60,000 bases of DNA from Phoronis australis. Its lineage: Eukaryota > Phoronida > Phoronidae. The notes under the pieces were generated by a model. That model ran no database searches, was not told the DNA's origin, and was given only the letters and a program-made list of their open reading frames with translations. How positions within the stretch are numbered: the stretch's first letter is position 1; each line of letters starts with the position of its first letter. The position numbers and the translations under genes are program-made. Positions 25,801-40,800 of this stretch are shown here, piece after piece. The DNA is taken from NCBI GenBank assembly GCA_002633005.1, contig NMRA01000119.1, positions 321,636 to 381,635 of the forward strand, read 5' to 3'.

Positions 25801-28800
25801 TCTGGTGAAACTCAATAGGTACAATTGCATTTTCTTTAAGTAGGCAACTTAATGTGAACACTGCACTTGTAGACCGAATTACATTGTTTTAATTTTTAAC
25901 ATTCATATGATAGTTTCAATCTTGTCTGATGAGCACCTATTAACACTGAAACTGAATAGTGGTCTGAAACAAGATGCCAAACAGCAGCTCCATCTAGTGT
26001 TCAGCCATAGAGCTAATATTGAATTCTTGAACTCGTGAAATTGGTATCTTCTTGTAAAAATGTTCAGGTCTGTGGCAGTTACGGCAAACTCTTTGAAAAT
26101 CATGTTTTTCAAAAAAAAAACATGGTTAAGATATCACAAACATCTGGATGTTATTTTGTGCTCAATTATAGTTTTATTAAAACAGACACTTATTAAATTT
26201 CATTCTTGGTAACAAAGTGTTCAATGAACTATTAAGTCCCATTCGACCAACAGCAATACTGCTTTCATTGCACGACTACTTCACGTAAGAAAATATCCTA
26301 CTGGATTTTACTTTTATTGCTCATTAAAAGGAGATTATTTGTAAACTGTTGGCAGCCAAGTAAAATTTGTTCCAGTCATCTCACACGGAGGGACACATTG
26401 TGTAATGGTATTATAATGTGACAACATATTTCCTAAATGTTTATAACGTAACTGGTTAATTTAAAAAATTTTGCCTCAAAACAACATCGGGTTATGTCGA
26501 AATAAAATAACAGTATTCTTTAGGCTTTAGGCTGAGTCACATTCCAGTAACCGTGTCCATAAGCATCTTACCTGAGCCATATTTATAAAGCCGACGGCGA
26601 GAGTCTTGAAGCCGAGAATTGTTCGGTTTTTGTAGCGCTTCCTCCTCTGCAGCGCCACCTGAAGTTGATTAACTTCCCTCTTGATGAAGTGTGCATACTG
26701 AAACATGGATGATAGCTGTTTACAATGTTACACACACTAAAGAACAACAAAAGTAGACATATTGTTATTTATCTTTTAAAGTTGTTATAAACCAGATTTT
26801 GATGTCAAAAACGGTTTTCTTCACAGACGTAGTTGCTTGACTACCAAATCAACGCCATCGTGTTCTTATCCTTCAGTTGAATTGAAGTTGGTTGTGATAT
26901 AACACAAGAAAGTCTCCCAGACAGCCAGAATTCTTCAGTGGTTGAAACTAATCTGCAGCTACAAACTAACTTCACGAGCCTATTTTGAAGCAATAACGAC
27001 CTGTCAGTTCTTCTCAAGCTTAGAAATACGTTTTAATCTTAGTTGGGAACAACACGAGATCAACTTTGTAACGATAAGTAACCTAAATAAAAAGCTGGAG
27101 TTTTTTGACAGAAGGCATGGGTCTATTACGCCTATTGGATCCCGAATGGTGTATTTCTATCAAATACAGTGTGGTATAAGCACAAATTTTAACATCAGAT
27201 AGGCATTTGAAAGATGTCTGTTTATTACGTTGTTCTGAATTTGCTAACCAAGAAAAACTGAAAAAGAAAGGCAAATGTCAAGCGAAAGACTATCATTGAC
27301 AAAAATGTGCATTAAAGTGCTCACAACATAATACTTGAATGTACTAGGGCTGTTCATTCGTCACAAATACAGACACGGCGATTTCATGGCAACTGCTCGG
27401 TCGCCCAGTACAAATACCTTCATATGTCAGTTTAATGAGCAATTTATGACTGGCATTCATTGATCACAAAATGGGGCCCTAGGTTAACCCACACAGCGCT
27501 AATTAGGCTGAGCCTAAGTCATAAGTGCAAACTCAAATATATTAAGTAAGCGGTGATGAATCCTCCCGTTGAGGCAATCAATGAAGTCCATTCAGTTCAT
27601 CATTTTATCAGGTGTAATTAGAAATATGTACTCGCAGTACTAAAGAACCAAAACGAAGGGCTCCACCACAAAACAAAACTGTTTGAAAGATGGTGGTTTT
27701 AAAAGTGAAATCAGCATGACCATCCCAAACTACTACAGGCCCCTCTGCAATTTTGCAAAATTCACCTTTTTTACTGAGTACTGGTGCACATTTCCTGTAG
27801 TTCAACACTGCTGCAGCGCTATGGTAAAAATTCTCCAGTTTAGGACAATTTTCTAGAATTTGGAACACAAAATTCAAGCCAAAATTAAATTTTCTTCATT
27901 CTGAAGAATGAGAGTTGGGTGATTTTGGCATCCTTCATATTTCTCAAGTAGTCGACACTGTGTTTTGTATCAATAATGAAGTCTAAAAATGGACTTGATA
28001 ATTATCAAAATCAACGAAAATAACACCGACAACACCTTTCAAGCCTCCCCATAGTGTATTACATCCAAGAGAATGACCATTCGTCGCTGATCGGATTTTT
28101 TGAAATAGGGACAGCCAATATTGCCCATTTCTAAAATTTGTTAAAAACTCCACCTCGAGCAAAATAATTCACTGAAGTGGAGAATTTTTACTGAAATCAC
28201 AATAATGGTCACTTACAAGGATCCCACATTTTAAGAACCAGTTTTCTCTTCTGAATAACATTCATCAAACTGGTTCTCAAAATACAGGACCTCCTGGAAT
28301 TACTATTGCCGCAATTTACAATACAGACATAAAGAAATTGAAAAAGTTGAGTGGTGCGCGAGAAGCCAAGAAATTGTACTTAATTTGTTTCACTCGGCCC
28401 GAAGCTGAATTAGTTGCTCTGCTTATTGAAGACCATGTTAATCATACAACGCCTTGAAGTTTTACTATATGGCAGTAAAAGTGTAGTTAAATTCTGGAAA
28501 TAGGGGAAATTCGTTGACAGCAAATGAGACGAAAGAAGCATACAGTGTTTAAACAGCGCAGCAGTCTTAGGAAATTGGTTGACCACTTAATTCATTACAG
28601 TAATTGCATAGTGGGGAGCCACTATGCTGGGGTTATCTAATGACTGGCTTGCGTGTCTCATCTTGTGAATCAGAGACAATGACCTCTAAGACAAACTGAC
28701 CCATATAAACTGCAATAGTATGAATGACTCAGACATCCCCCATGGACATCTGAGAAAAGATTAAGACAAGGGGCAGAGAATGGCTGCAAACAGTTATGTT

Positions 28801-31800
28801 GTGTCAGCTAAAACTAACAATTAGCTAATCAATTCTATGCGAATCACTCTTAATTAGAAACTGATAGGGGATTTCGATATTTAACTCCATTTTTAAAGAT
28901 ATTTTAAAGTTACGCATAACCCAAACTGAAAACAACTCCAGTCCAGATCAACTTAATCTCATGACATAAATGGTATGTAATAAAAATCAGTAAAGAAAAT
29001 TTATATCATCAGACAAAGATTGAAATTGATTACTTCCTAGAACCCATATGATTACAAAACCTAGAACCAACCACAAGCGTCTTTTTATTTTCATACCAGC
29101 AACTAGTATACAGGAACTCGGTTACTAACCTGTAAAGAAAAACCAATCTCTAAGTCGGTGTCAAGAAGCCCATTTGGCGGCAGGAATATTTCATTTGACC
29201 GAAGGATTCGCTTTGAATTCTGAAATAATTACGACAAGTAGCACACACAATGGTTAACGCGGCTATACCTGCCTTCCAATACAACCTGGACCATTTACTG
29301 TTATGAAAGTGGTCTCAAATTGTTCCTTAGTCAAATTAGACATGATTTCAGGGTTTTGAAAGAAGAGAACCAGGGCTTGGAATGTCCAACGACAAAAAAG
29401 AGGAAAAATTTCCAGGTGATGTATCGTTCTACAAATAAATAGGGTTATGTGATAGAAATATTTTTTGTGTTGTAAAATTTAACTGCACGATACATTTTTG
29501 AATGAATAAAATCAAAATGATGATATAAAGAGGAAACTGGAAAACAAATAATAGGAAATCGAAACCAAAAAAGAGGAAATCCTCTTGAGAGAGGAAAATT
29601 CCAAGCCCCGAGAACGTTACTTATTGCTCGATCCCAGGCTGTGTCACAACATGTGATTGAAAGCGCCATGCGTGGTCTCAAGGAATAATGAGCTGCCAAT
29701 TCTTTGCAAACTCAGATATGACTTCTAATCTGAGTAACGGAGGAGTTAAGCTCAGTAGCGTGAATCAAAAGTTCGCATCTTGGACGAAACGTGGGTTTAT
29801 GATCGCTTCAGCTGAAATAAGAGCCACATTATGAGTCCATGCAATCAGCAATCATTGATTTTTCTTTTCAGACATTTCTTTCACTCTCAGTTAGCAAAGC
29901 AGCAAATTGGGTTCAAAGTTATTTTAGCTGATAATGTAAGTTTTGTTTTTTTCAAATCAACGAGTTTCCAAAGGTGCACTGGATCGGGAAATCCTTCGAT
30001 GCAAATTAACAGACAATAAGTCTATTCATTATTCATGATTCATGTTTTGAGAAACCCTGTAAATATAGACCTTGACTGTACTGATCAATGTATTCTGTTC
30101 AGGCAGATGTGTTTTATCAACAACTTGCAGTTTCAGGGCACCTTTCTGTGTGCTTTATAAATATTGCGTTGCGATATAAAGAACAAAAGTATGAATTTTA
30201 CTTTTGCTGTATCGACCGACGAGAACAAACAAAGCCATGTGCCTGATTAAAATGACCGATGTCTGTCTCATACCAAGAATTGGTTGCCCATCTCCAACAC
30301 CAGGTCAACGTCCATGCCTCGTGTCAGATGACAAGTGTTCAAAAAGTATAATTTAAAAGCTATTATGACTCCATGTTCCACTGAAGAAGCCAAGTTTTGA
30401 TTTAGACCCCTTAAAACTATAAAATTGGACTCAACCTCTTCTTTACTCACACGAGAAAAGAGTTTAGGGTTTGAAAAGAAATGTTAGTTCATTAATTGTT
30501 GAGACCATACTCCGCCAATAAAATGACACGACAAGACGTCGAATTGTAGAGCTTAGTCTTGAGCAATATGGAACTGTCAGTTCTTTCGAAGACAAGCAAT
30601 CACACTTATTTCGACTAAGGAACTATTTGAGACAAATTCCTAATGGTAAGTGGAAGACTAGGTTACAGCTGTTTTAAGTACAATAGTTCGTTTAGGTAGA
30701 GTAACTTTGAAGCAAACTGATGGAAAATTGTCTGCTAATCGAAAACGTGAGCAAAAATGTTGAAACTTAAGGAAATTGCACAAACTTCAAATGAATTTTA
30801 AAAATTAAATAATTTGTACTTCAGGAGTCAGCGTTTTGCATAATATGCGGGATACACACGGACGGACGTATACTGTGTATTCCACCTACCACCTATACTG
30901 TCTTACAAGCTTATCACTAACTTTTATATCATTTTTGTTAAAATGGTTTGTTGATAGTCCTCTGATTTTCCTCAATACTCCAAAAAACCAAAAAAAAAAA
31001 CTTCAACGAGCTATGTTCATTCTTTTCACAAAGTAAAGTACTACTGTACTCGGCCTTGCTGATACCAAGGGCGGGGCTGCGAGCATTTCCCTGAATAGTG
31101 GATTCGGGTAAACATGTCGAATTTGAGTGCAAAAGTGAAATAAAGCATACTAGAAGGTAAGCCAGTTGCACACGTTTTGGGAAGCTCAAAGTTGAGTGAG
31201 AAGGCTGTTCACCAAGACAGAGTGCTTTTGAGAAAGTCTCCATCATATAATTTAGGGGCGGGCATTGAAAAATGAAAATTTTCAGAATTTCACAGGTGTG
31301 TATTAAGCCAAACACAGGTGTTGACGAAGAAGAATAGGGTACAACTTGTTTTGTTTAGTCACTCACCTGTACACTGACTGCCACAATGACAGAGCTGAGG
31401 TCAGTCTCCAGGGGGCGCACAACACTCAGATGACTCGCAGTCAGGCTGCATATCCTGTGACAAAACAAACAACGTTACATTCAGTGAAACTTTCAAAATC
31501 GTGGCAAACTTCTCTGTGGGCAAAAATTAAAACATGACTCAAATTGCTTGTGCATTCGAATCCTTATCTTCATTTCTGGTAATTCGTAGAAATAACAGCA
31601 GTTCACATCACATTCACTTGCTGATAAATAGCACTATAACTTTGCAACAAAGGAATAAATCTAGGAACAACAGATTACACCATTCAAACCTTTGTCTTAC
31701 AGCTAAAACGTCTCAGTAAACGGATATGATCCACTTTTCGATTATTTCATTGTTTTATAATGTGTATTGCAGAAGTGTCATTTCTACTACACAAGTGGCC

Positions 31801-34800
31801 ATAACTTTTAAAACTGATTTAAAGGTTATAGCTCTTGGTCTGAACATTTTAAAAACGGTTTTAAAAGTTGTAACACTCTGGGTGATTTATCGAGAGGTTG
31901 CGGTAGTTGTAAAAGTTACAACTCTAGGTTGCGCTGTTGTCAAATCTCTTCGGAAACAATGGCACACCGAAGCCCTAAATGGGGCGAATCAGAAAGCAAC
32001 AGCACTGATGACTAGTGACTAAAACCACGAACTAGAGCTTAAAAACAACAGATTTAATAGTTGGTTAGAAGGGTAACAATTATATCACAGTTACTTCAGT
32101 CGGACATGTGTCCACATATTGAGAACCAGTTTGATTTGTGTTATATCTGTTTTTAAACAACTATAAGAAGATATGCAACCGAGTTTAGTTGGTCTGAACA
32201 CAACTTTAGAATCCCCACACCTGCAATTAATGGCTGGTACAAGCATAAATTCGTGGCATTTCACTTTTCAGAAATACACCTCAGCAATGCATCAACCATT
32301 ATGCATCAGGTACTCGGTGGCAAAGAAGCCTCCTATTGGACACTAAGGCAAATACCTCTTTCAAATCAGTTATATGTAGCAGCAAATGTTTTCTGACAGA
32401 AAGAGGAACATGAAATGGTCACATTTTGTGCCATTAGCATTAATATTCTTAAACATTACTTAATGACCCTTCACCAAGCAAAGCTGGCTGTTGACTATAC
32501 CGTAATCCTCCTGATAAATGCCCAAACTCGGTTATACACCCACCCNTAACCTGTATTGCAGAGCACGTCCTTCCTCCAATTTTGTAAATTCAATTCTTAG
32601 GTGTGAAATGGCTTACCTAAAGTAATTCCCCAGTCATTAACCTAAAAGTGGCTGTTCAGGTAATAAACATCCACCCATGACTTTCTAAAATCTTTGCCTT
32701 CTTAAATCCTTTAAATGCGTTCATGCTAGGCCTAAAGTCTGCCACTGTTTTTTAGTTTTTCAACCCTGGGCGTCAATGTGGACCAACACAGCATATTATA
32801 TAGGATGTAACTGGAGCATTCCTTAAAGCAACAGATTAACACTTCAGAAAATCTAACAAAAACAAAAACATTCTGAAGTGTTTATGTTAAAACATCAAGT
32901 GTTGACACAAACGTAAAGGAGAAAATAGGGAAACAAAATTTTTTTATATCAATTGATCCAACCAAGCCATAACAATGCTGTAACAGATGAACTTTGGTCG
33001 CATGTTTGGCTGAGCAAAAATGCCGGCATAAGCAGCAGAACACACTGAATGTGCACTTAGCGAATATATTCCAAGCCTCCACACAACATATCCCTACACC
33101 TTCCGACAAATATGGCGCAAACAGGACAAGAAACTCGAATGTATGAAACCGAGCAAGCGTTCAGCTGGTAATTACTTTCGTCCTGTCTGCAGGTTTGCGT
33201 CCACACTACGAATTGCACTGGGCATATTACCCAAGAACAAGTTGTCTCACCCGTGCCAAGTTGTTCCAGGACAAACTGTGTCCACACTCAACACTACTGC
33301 TAAACCTAGTGACAATTCATTCCAAGACAAACTTGTTCTGGGATAAGTCGTAGTGTGGACGGCACTTTTGTCTCAAGATTATATATATCAAACACAGGCA
33401 AGATCTTAACTAATGAGAACCAGATATCAAGTGATTTGCAAACCTAAGGAAACATGGTCGCCCGTGAAATATTCGTTGTTAATTCTCATCCTATCCTCAT
33501 TCCTCTGAGATGGATAAGTTGAAATTAAAAATACTTTATTGACAACTTTTCCTTGTTGGGGCTTGCTAAAGTTCGCAGAAAAAAAAATTTTCCTTGTCAA
33601 AAGTCCAAAGAACACGGTTTTAGCACGATTTACTGTTGGTAGCAAGATTACTTGATCCTCAATTAGAAAAACTGAAAACAGTTGTTATCTTCAGGATTCT
33701 AACCATCAAAAGCACAAGCTTGTACGTCTATAGACTATTATAGTACATGGTACGCCAACTCCGTATATTTTGAATGGACAAATCTGTAATCATACACATA
33801 AGCCGTGATGTCGCTATTTACAAGCACCTAGCAGACATAGCACACTTTACTTCTAGCAAGTACGTCATCTGCTATAATGGACAGTAAAATAGATGAAAGA
33901 ATTTCCCTTAAAATACATTAACCGGAAGCTGAGTTTGCTATGTTTAGAGGTTGGCGCCTCCTCTGGAATATTTCGCAAGAAAATGTCGGAGTTGTGAATT
34001 TGTTGTGTATAATCTATGGTACGTCTAAGTTCACACAACGTTACACCATGAAAGTGATTAAATTTACTTTATCAACAAGTTTTATTACCAGTTACATCAG
34101 TCAAAATCTCATTCCTTTGCATCAATTGTTGTAAAAATACCAGTCAATATGTTATTCTATCGCCGCCACATGCCACTGGCCGGATAGGGTTAATTTGAAT
34201 TATTTAACCTTTTACCAGTATGTGTGTGAATACTTATAATAAGGACAAATTCTTACATAACTTCCATGTCAATGTGTGTCAATGAGGTCTCAAAAGAAGC
34301 TCCACACCAGCAAAGAATGCTAAACCAATTACTAAAATTCACAAGAAGTTGATTCCTGAAACCCTATGGTATCTACACATTAGCTATCTGTACGGTTCCA
34401 ACAAGACTTTTTCCTCGAGTCCTACACAATGGTTCGGTTGGAGCAAGAATCATACACGAGGGTATAATCAAAGTTGCACTGCCCCCTTGTTGTTTAGCAG
34501 CAAGTCTGTAGAAAGCATCTTAATCATAGGACAATGAAAGCGCAAGGTCAATGACACTTAAACCCCTGGACAGTGTTATAAAACTTTTACAGTATGGTCT
34601 AACCCACAGCTGATCATGACATCTGTTCTTAGTTGAGCTGATATGAAAATTAAAGTAATATGTATACAGTGCAAGAGCTACATCCCTTTACCAATTAACT
34701 TGCTGAAATCACTTTGAGAATGCGAGCTTAAAGAATTATAAGAATTGCTTAAATTGCAAATTCAGAGAAACATGGCAGAAAAGTGAAATTTAATTTCTCA

Positions 34801-37800
34801 TCACTTTTCATGAAAGATGGGTAACAAGAAACAAAGACAGTCTTAAGTTATATACCATGGCTACTACTGGACGTTCTGAGAAATTGTCGAAATTCACAAC
34901 AATGCTAAAAGTCTGACTAAATGAAAATGAAAAGGACCAATTATCGCAATTACTTTTGTTCCAAATTGGTGACATTTTATCACCTTTCCATGAGCAGTGT
35001 GGCCTTGGCATACCTAAACAGCTAAATGAAAGTACACTTGTATAGCATGAATTCAGCAATGTCACTAAGGCCAAAAAGCATTCAGTGTTGAAGGTTCTGG
35101 TCACCTTGAAACCTGCACCTCACTACTTAAAGAAAGTGCCACCTGGATCAATGAAAACCAAGGTCTGAACTTTTACCAAAGGTCACACAAATGCATGCAA
35201 GCAAAGTTTTAAACCCTGTGGCATGCCAACAGTGTTACCCCTCAAGTTAGACCACAGGAGAAAACAACGAGCGAAGAATGCAAACCAAAACAAAGAAATC
35301 ATGGAAAAGTTTCAGTTAATTTCATCTTTTAATAGTAATAAAACACTAGACATAATTTTGGGGTTGTTTTAAATAGTTTAATCCTTCAAACACAAGGTTT
35401 GTAAGCATAGACACAGTCGGTCTCTGTGTTCAGGTACAACACAAGTAATACACTTAAAATTACAGCAGAAATGGATATCTTAAGCATCACCAAGTTATAA
35501 TTCTCTATGAAAACAGAAAGGCTGTAATCAATCAATCAGTATAATGCAGCACTGGTTGGCCTGATTATCGCCTTCTGAAAACATTCAGTGAACGTATGCA
35601 TGATGAGAGCAAGTGCGATAGTGGCTAGAAATTCCCACACCCCGAAAACATTCCTCTTCATTTGCGGAGATAGAAAAATGCATCGAACGATTGACCTAGT
35701 TTTCGAAATGTAAAAATGCACAGGCCTCATGGTTGAGCCCATTGCACAAAACACCTGAGCTATAAACACAAGAGCCTCGTTATGGTTCTTTGTGAAGAAA
35801 GTTTTCAAGTCTGCCCATCTCCTTTTAAGAAAACGGACAGGATGTTCCATTTGTTGCCGTGCACTATATGATATAGGCATGTAACAGTGGCATCCAGTAG
35901 GTTACTCTTTAGCCTATAAAAAGCTGGGCAAGACTCTACCAGGTTTTTAGGAGTTTCAACATCAGTACCACACTTGGGACACACTGGGCTCCCCATACGC
36001 CCAGTGATGTCTGTGTTGGGCTAGGTTACAGTGGCCCGTCAAAATTTCAATGACGTGTCTTAAGCCCAATCTATCAAGACTTAGTAGTTTTTTTGGATGT
36101 ATCATGAGAAAATTCTCTCTTCTTTCGAAATGTAGAGTGACTACATATTTCAGAGGTCGAATAGAACAAGTGAAAAATGTGTTACCATGCCTCAGGGCTT
36201 CATCTAGGATTTCGAACATAGGGTGTCCAAAATGGGGTTCCCAATATTCCAGGGCGTCCATGATTCCAATGCCGCATTACCCCACCCCCAACACACACAG
36301 TGAGGTTTTTTTACAATTAAAAAATGCGTTGAACAAGGCTTTTACACCTAAGTTTACAAAAACAGTTCCCTTGTATTGGGCTTTTTTAAGTACTAAAATA
36401 CTGTTGGTCAAGACTTTTATGTTTAAATTTACGAAAACAGCCAAATAGCTTACCAAACGGGTATTACAGATATAACAGATATTGGTTGAACGATGAGTGC
36501 ACTGTTTTTGGTCATCTCAAGTCAAATTCTGTTATAAAGTTTATTATATCAACTTCACTAGCTTTATATTCTGTACAATGAGTCATCAAAGCTGCAGTTA
36601 CCAACAAAAGAAAAATGCACAGATGATGTGTGGTTTATATTTTGACAACAGGTGTCACTGCTGCTCCATTTTAGACGCACATAGAAAAGCATGAAACAGG
36701 CGAAAACTCAAACATTTTAAATGGGGATATTCTTTCGGCTCATCATATTATTAAAATAATGACATTTATTTTGCTTTTGGTATTTTTAAAAAAAGATGAA
36801 GTACATGAAATTACAGCTCTGAAACACCAGTTTGGAGTTAAGCAAGGTCCATGTCCCTATATAAAGTACAGAATGGCAGTGACATGTGAATCTATTGAAA
36901 GCAGACACTCTGGCAACCAACCAGGTGCTAATGATTGACAGGTCTACCAAATAGTTTGAATATTGCAACATTTTAAATACTTTGTATATTTCTTTCTGAG
37001 TTGAAAAGGCCAACTTCCGGCTTTGATTAACTGGGAGTCATAGTAATCTTTCAATGTGGGTGTCCAAACTGGAGAAATTCTGATTGACAGGGCGGCCAAA
37101 TGATACATTGGGCGTCCTTGCCAGGGCATCTACATTAGTGCTAGGGCGTCCAAATGGACGCCCAGGACGTACGCTGCATGAAGGCTTGCCATGCCTAACT
37201 CAGCTTATCAATTTTTTAAGTCTGCATTGCAATTTACTGTGCAACACAAAAACTTAATTTGCATCAGAATGGCAAATGGCAAACTAATTTTGAAGTAGAA
37301 TAATGATAAGCATAGCAGCAGTGTTTTAGTGTGGGACAAGTGCCCCATGCATGCACAGCATTGTGGGTACATACCACAGAATCAGAGAGGGCGGTGTGGT
37401 ATTTCAGTAAGTGGCTATTGCTTAGTGCAGTTTAGCGCAATTACAAATGGGACAATTTCCAGTCTGTAAACTGTCCTGTAATAGCCATATGGTTGAACGA
37501 TTCAGTTCAAAGTCAGTACTTCCTCAATGATATTTATGACTTATAGAAGGAAATAATATTCACTGCAGGACTAAATTGATGACAAAATTTTGGAACATTG
37601 CAGAAATCGGGCAAGGGAGAAAAATGGTTATCAAGAATAGAAGAAATATAATAATAGGAATGATCACTGACAACAGAAATCTTTTGAGACAGTAGTTATT
37701 AGGTCACATGATGTGACCATGTCGACAGATGAGGTCGGCATGGAAAAGCATTCTTTGCAGATCAGTACCAAACACATGCTGGTCATCGTTTGACTTTATC

Positions 37801-40800
37801 ACATTACAGCATTTTCTGCTTTGTTTTTAAATCTGCTATTTATTGGCTAATCCTGCATGCAAACTTTTATCAATATTTATACACAAGGTAACATAACACT
37901 TCTATTGACAACCACTCTATCAAACCAGACAGTAATTTCACATGGTGATAATTTATAGGATTTTCAATCCATTTTTGATATAATGCTAACAGGCCAAACC
38001 ATAAATGTCAACACCTACTGCTTAAAGCATAAATTCCTCAATTTCGCATAACTTTTTTCCAAGTTCAGTCAACTGGAAAAGACAAATGAGCGAGAACTGT
38101 AAGATGAAATTGAACTTTCCCACTGGTTTCAGTAATAATGGATAGTGAAGGTGTTTACCACTAGGTGAAGTTATGACCAGCGAAGTTATCTTAAGATGAT
38201 GGTTTAATATATCATATGTAATGTCAAGAATTGAGTGCTAAACAAATTAAAATGCATTTAAAAATGGAATAACTCAACTACTTCAAAAAAAGAAAAATTT
38301 AAAAATCAATACAGCACGTGCCAGTTTACAGTGTGATTGGGGTCGAAAATTTTGACGACATAATAATTTTGTGTTCTCAGAGGCCTTCCTCAGCTTATGG
38401 GGAAAGGTGGCCGTGCCTTCTGATAGTAGAGTTTTGTCTCACCAGGGAAAATCATCATACTACCAATTCCACCCACCACATGAAGGCAACCAATCAAGGC
38501 CCTTAAAATTGAGGTATTGAGGGTTCTGATTTTAATTGTTGATGCTGGCTCCTTAGCTAATACCGTACAACTCCAAAGCTATCCGGCAGTTTCAACAAAC
38601 CGATTCCAGACAGGATTTATGCCTTTTTAACCAATCAATACTCCCAATGTACCAAAGCATCAAGGGGAGACGACACAGGCCCGAAGCTCTACAATATTCC
38701 CAACAGCCCTAATTAGCTAATGCTCAATCCTGACTGGAAGAATGACACTGCAATAGCTGTTTTTTCGATATAGTGGCCACATTAAAATCAGAGGAAAGTA
38801 GAAAGCGTTCAACACTACCTATGGTTCACCTGTCAGCTGGTCAAGAGATTCAGTACAATAGGATTTCACAGGCATTGTTTATAAAATTTTCGTGATCACC
38901 ACACTGCCAAACTGCCAATGTTTTGGAAATAGATATTCAAAGGATTCATGCAAAAAATATGCAATGTTACAAAATGACCGTAAACAAAAGAAATTACATT
39001 TAGCTTTTTGTAAATTGCCACCTCTTGCTCACCAGAAAATAAAATTTATCCACAACAAAGTTGGTTTTGTGTTTCCACCTAGTAATGTTGTCTGTTTTCT
39101 ACTCAACGTTGACCTCAAAACATTTGACCAGGATGCAGGCACCACCACCAACATGGAAAACTCATTAATCTTATTAGAATGAGAAAGTTAATGTTGCTTG
39201 CTTTGATGTTAAGGGCGAACCTGAAGACATCTCGAGAAAAGGAACTCGTGCGTAAACACACCTTCCACACATGTCAAGATGTTAAAACTAATTCAGATTT
39301 GTTTTTTCCACACTACTGATTGTAGCGTATTCGGCTAAATGTATAGATTGCCCAGAATTATCAATGATATCATTTTCAAAGTAACACATTTCTCTTGGAG
39401 CGACTTGAAGCTAGGTTTAGGAGTACGGTAGTATAGACAATATTTGCACTGTGGCAACTTCATACACTTGCAACAACTTGCCTCACCTTGTCGAGGTAAG
39501 GTTACTTGTTCTAGGGTAACCAGTGCTACCTCCCTTTGCAGCCACCTCATGTGGTGACATTGGCGTTGGAAATGTCAATGCCACGACTCCCAGGAAGTTT
39601 TGAACTTTAAAATACTAAAGCATCTATTTGGTGCTACATATTTTATGAAAAAAGGGCAACTCACACCAGTGCTACGTCCATTTGCAGCACCCACATGTGG
39701 TGACACTGGCGCTGCAAATGCCAATGCCACAACTACCAGGAAGTTCTGGAATTTAAAATAAAAAAACATTTATTTGGTGCTACTTATTATTTTATGGAAA
39801 AAAGAAATTAAACAAATTTTCACTGGTTTGCCATACGGTGGCCAAATTTGGTGAGATTTTACCGTAACAACTAGAAAAACAAGTCTTCGCGTCAGCTGCT
39901 GAATTTACATTCGATAAAACACATTCCCTTATTGTTTGTAAACACTACAGTAATCACTTTTTCTCCTGGCATCAGTCCCCACCTTTTTACTGGAAGGTCG
40001 AAGGTCACGCATTTTGCAGTCTTGTGGGAGCATCGAGCACTTGACTTTGTCGATCAAATATGAGCCGAGTGACCAGTTATCTGTTATTTTTGTATGCTAG
40101 AGGACCAAGACATGTTAAGTCTTTCAAGCTATTATGTAAATACACATTCAAGAGCCAAGTGGTTGAACTTAGTCTAAATATATGGCAGCACTGTTGTCCA
40201 TCACCTGGGGAACATCCACATTAATTGCTGCCAGAAAGGAATGCCAATTATCCCATAAGCAACTGAGAACCCTGTTGCTGACTATCCTTTCACATGGTTA
40301 CATCAATAGCTACCTTAATTACAACAACCAATCCACTACATCACAAATTTTACTATATCAACAACTGCAGTTTACATTCTCGGCAACTGGCTGAGAGAGT
40401 GATGAGTCCTGTCTTGTATAACGGACCAAAAATGACCAATCACCAAGTGAACTTTCTTTGGGTTGCCAATATGAAACTGGACTAGGTAATTAGGTAATAA
40501 ACCCCACCCCATTTCAATTCTATTTTCAACTTCAGCAACATGGTTGTTACACAAACCCCTGTGGGTTATATTTCAGGGTTTGCCCTAGGCACAAATCCAA
40601 AAACTGGAACAAATTGGGCGTATTGCCATCCTTATCTTCACAGCCCAACAACTATGCTGCCCATTTTCACAAGTACAGAATACTTCCCTGTCATTTTTAC
40701 AGCAAAAGAATAAACAAGAGAAATGAAAAGCCCTGATGCACATTCACAGAACACACACACCAAAGTTCCTACTTCTAGATAAGCTTATCAGCTTCATATG

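Larger units (their letters stand above)
22070..26571 (-). other. PACS: PACS intron 4
   Basis: The intron is 4.5 kb. It holds an inverted repeat (22368-22695), a GAGAACCAG-family MITE (25402-25502) and a GC-richer stretch at 23800-24350 with a Pro/Gln-rich plus-strand frame ([20 protein letters not shown]) that may be a decayed retroelement gag or chance. Confidence 0.7.

Noticed and set aside
36050-36448. 132-codon plus-strand ORF
   Set aside because: It is antisense to the LINE remnant on the minus strand, which has recognisable LINE motifs; the plus frame has none.
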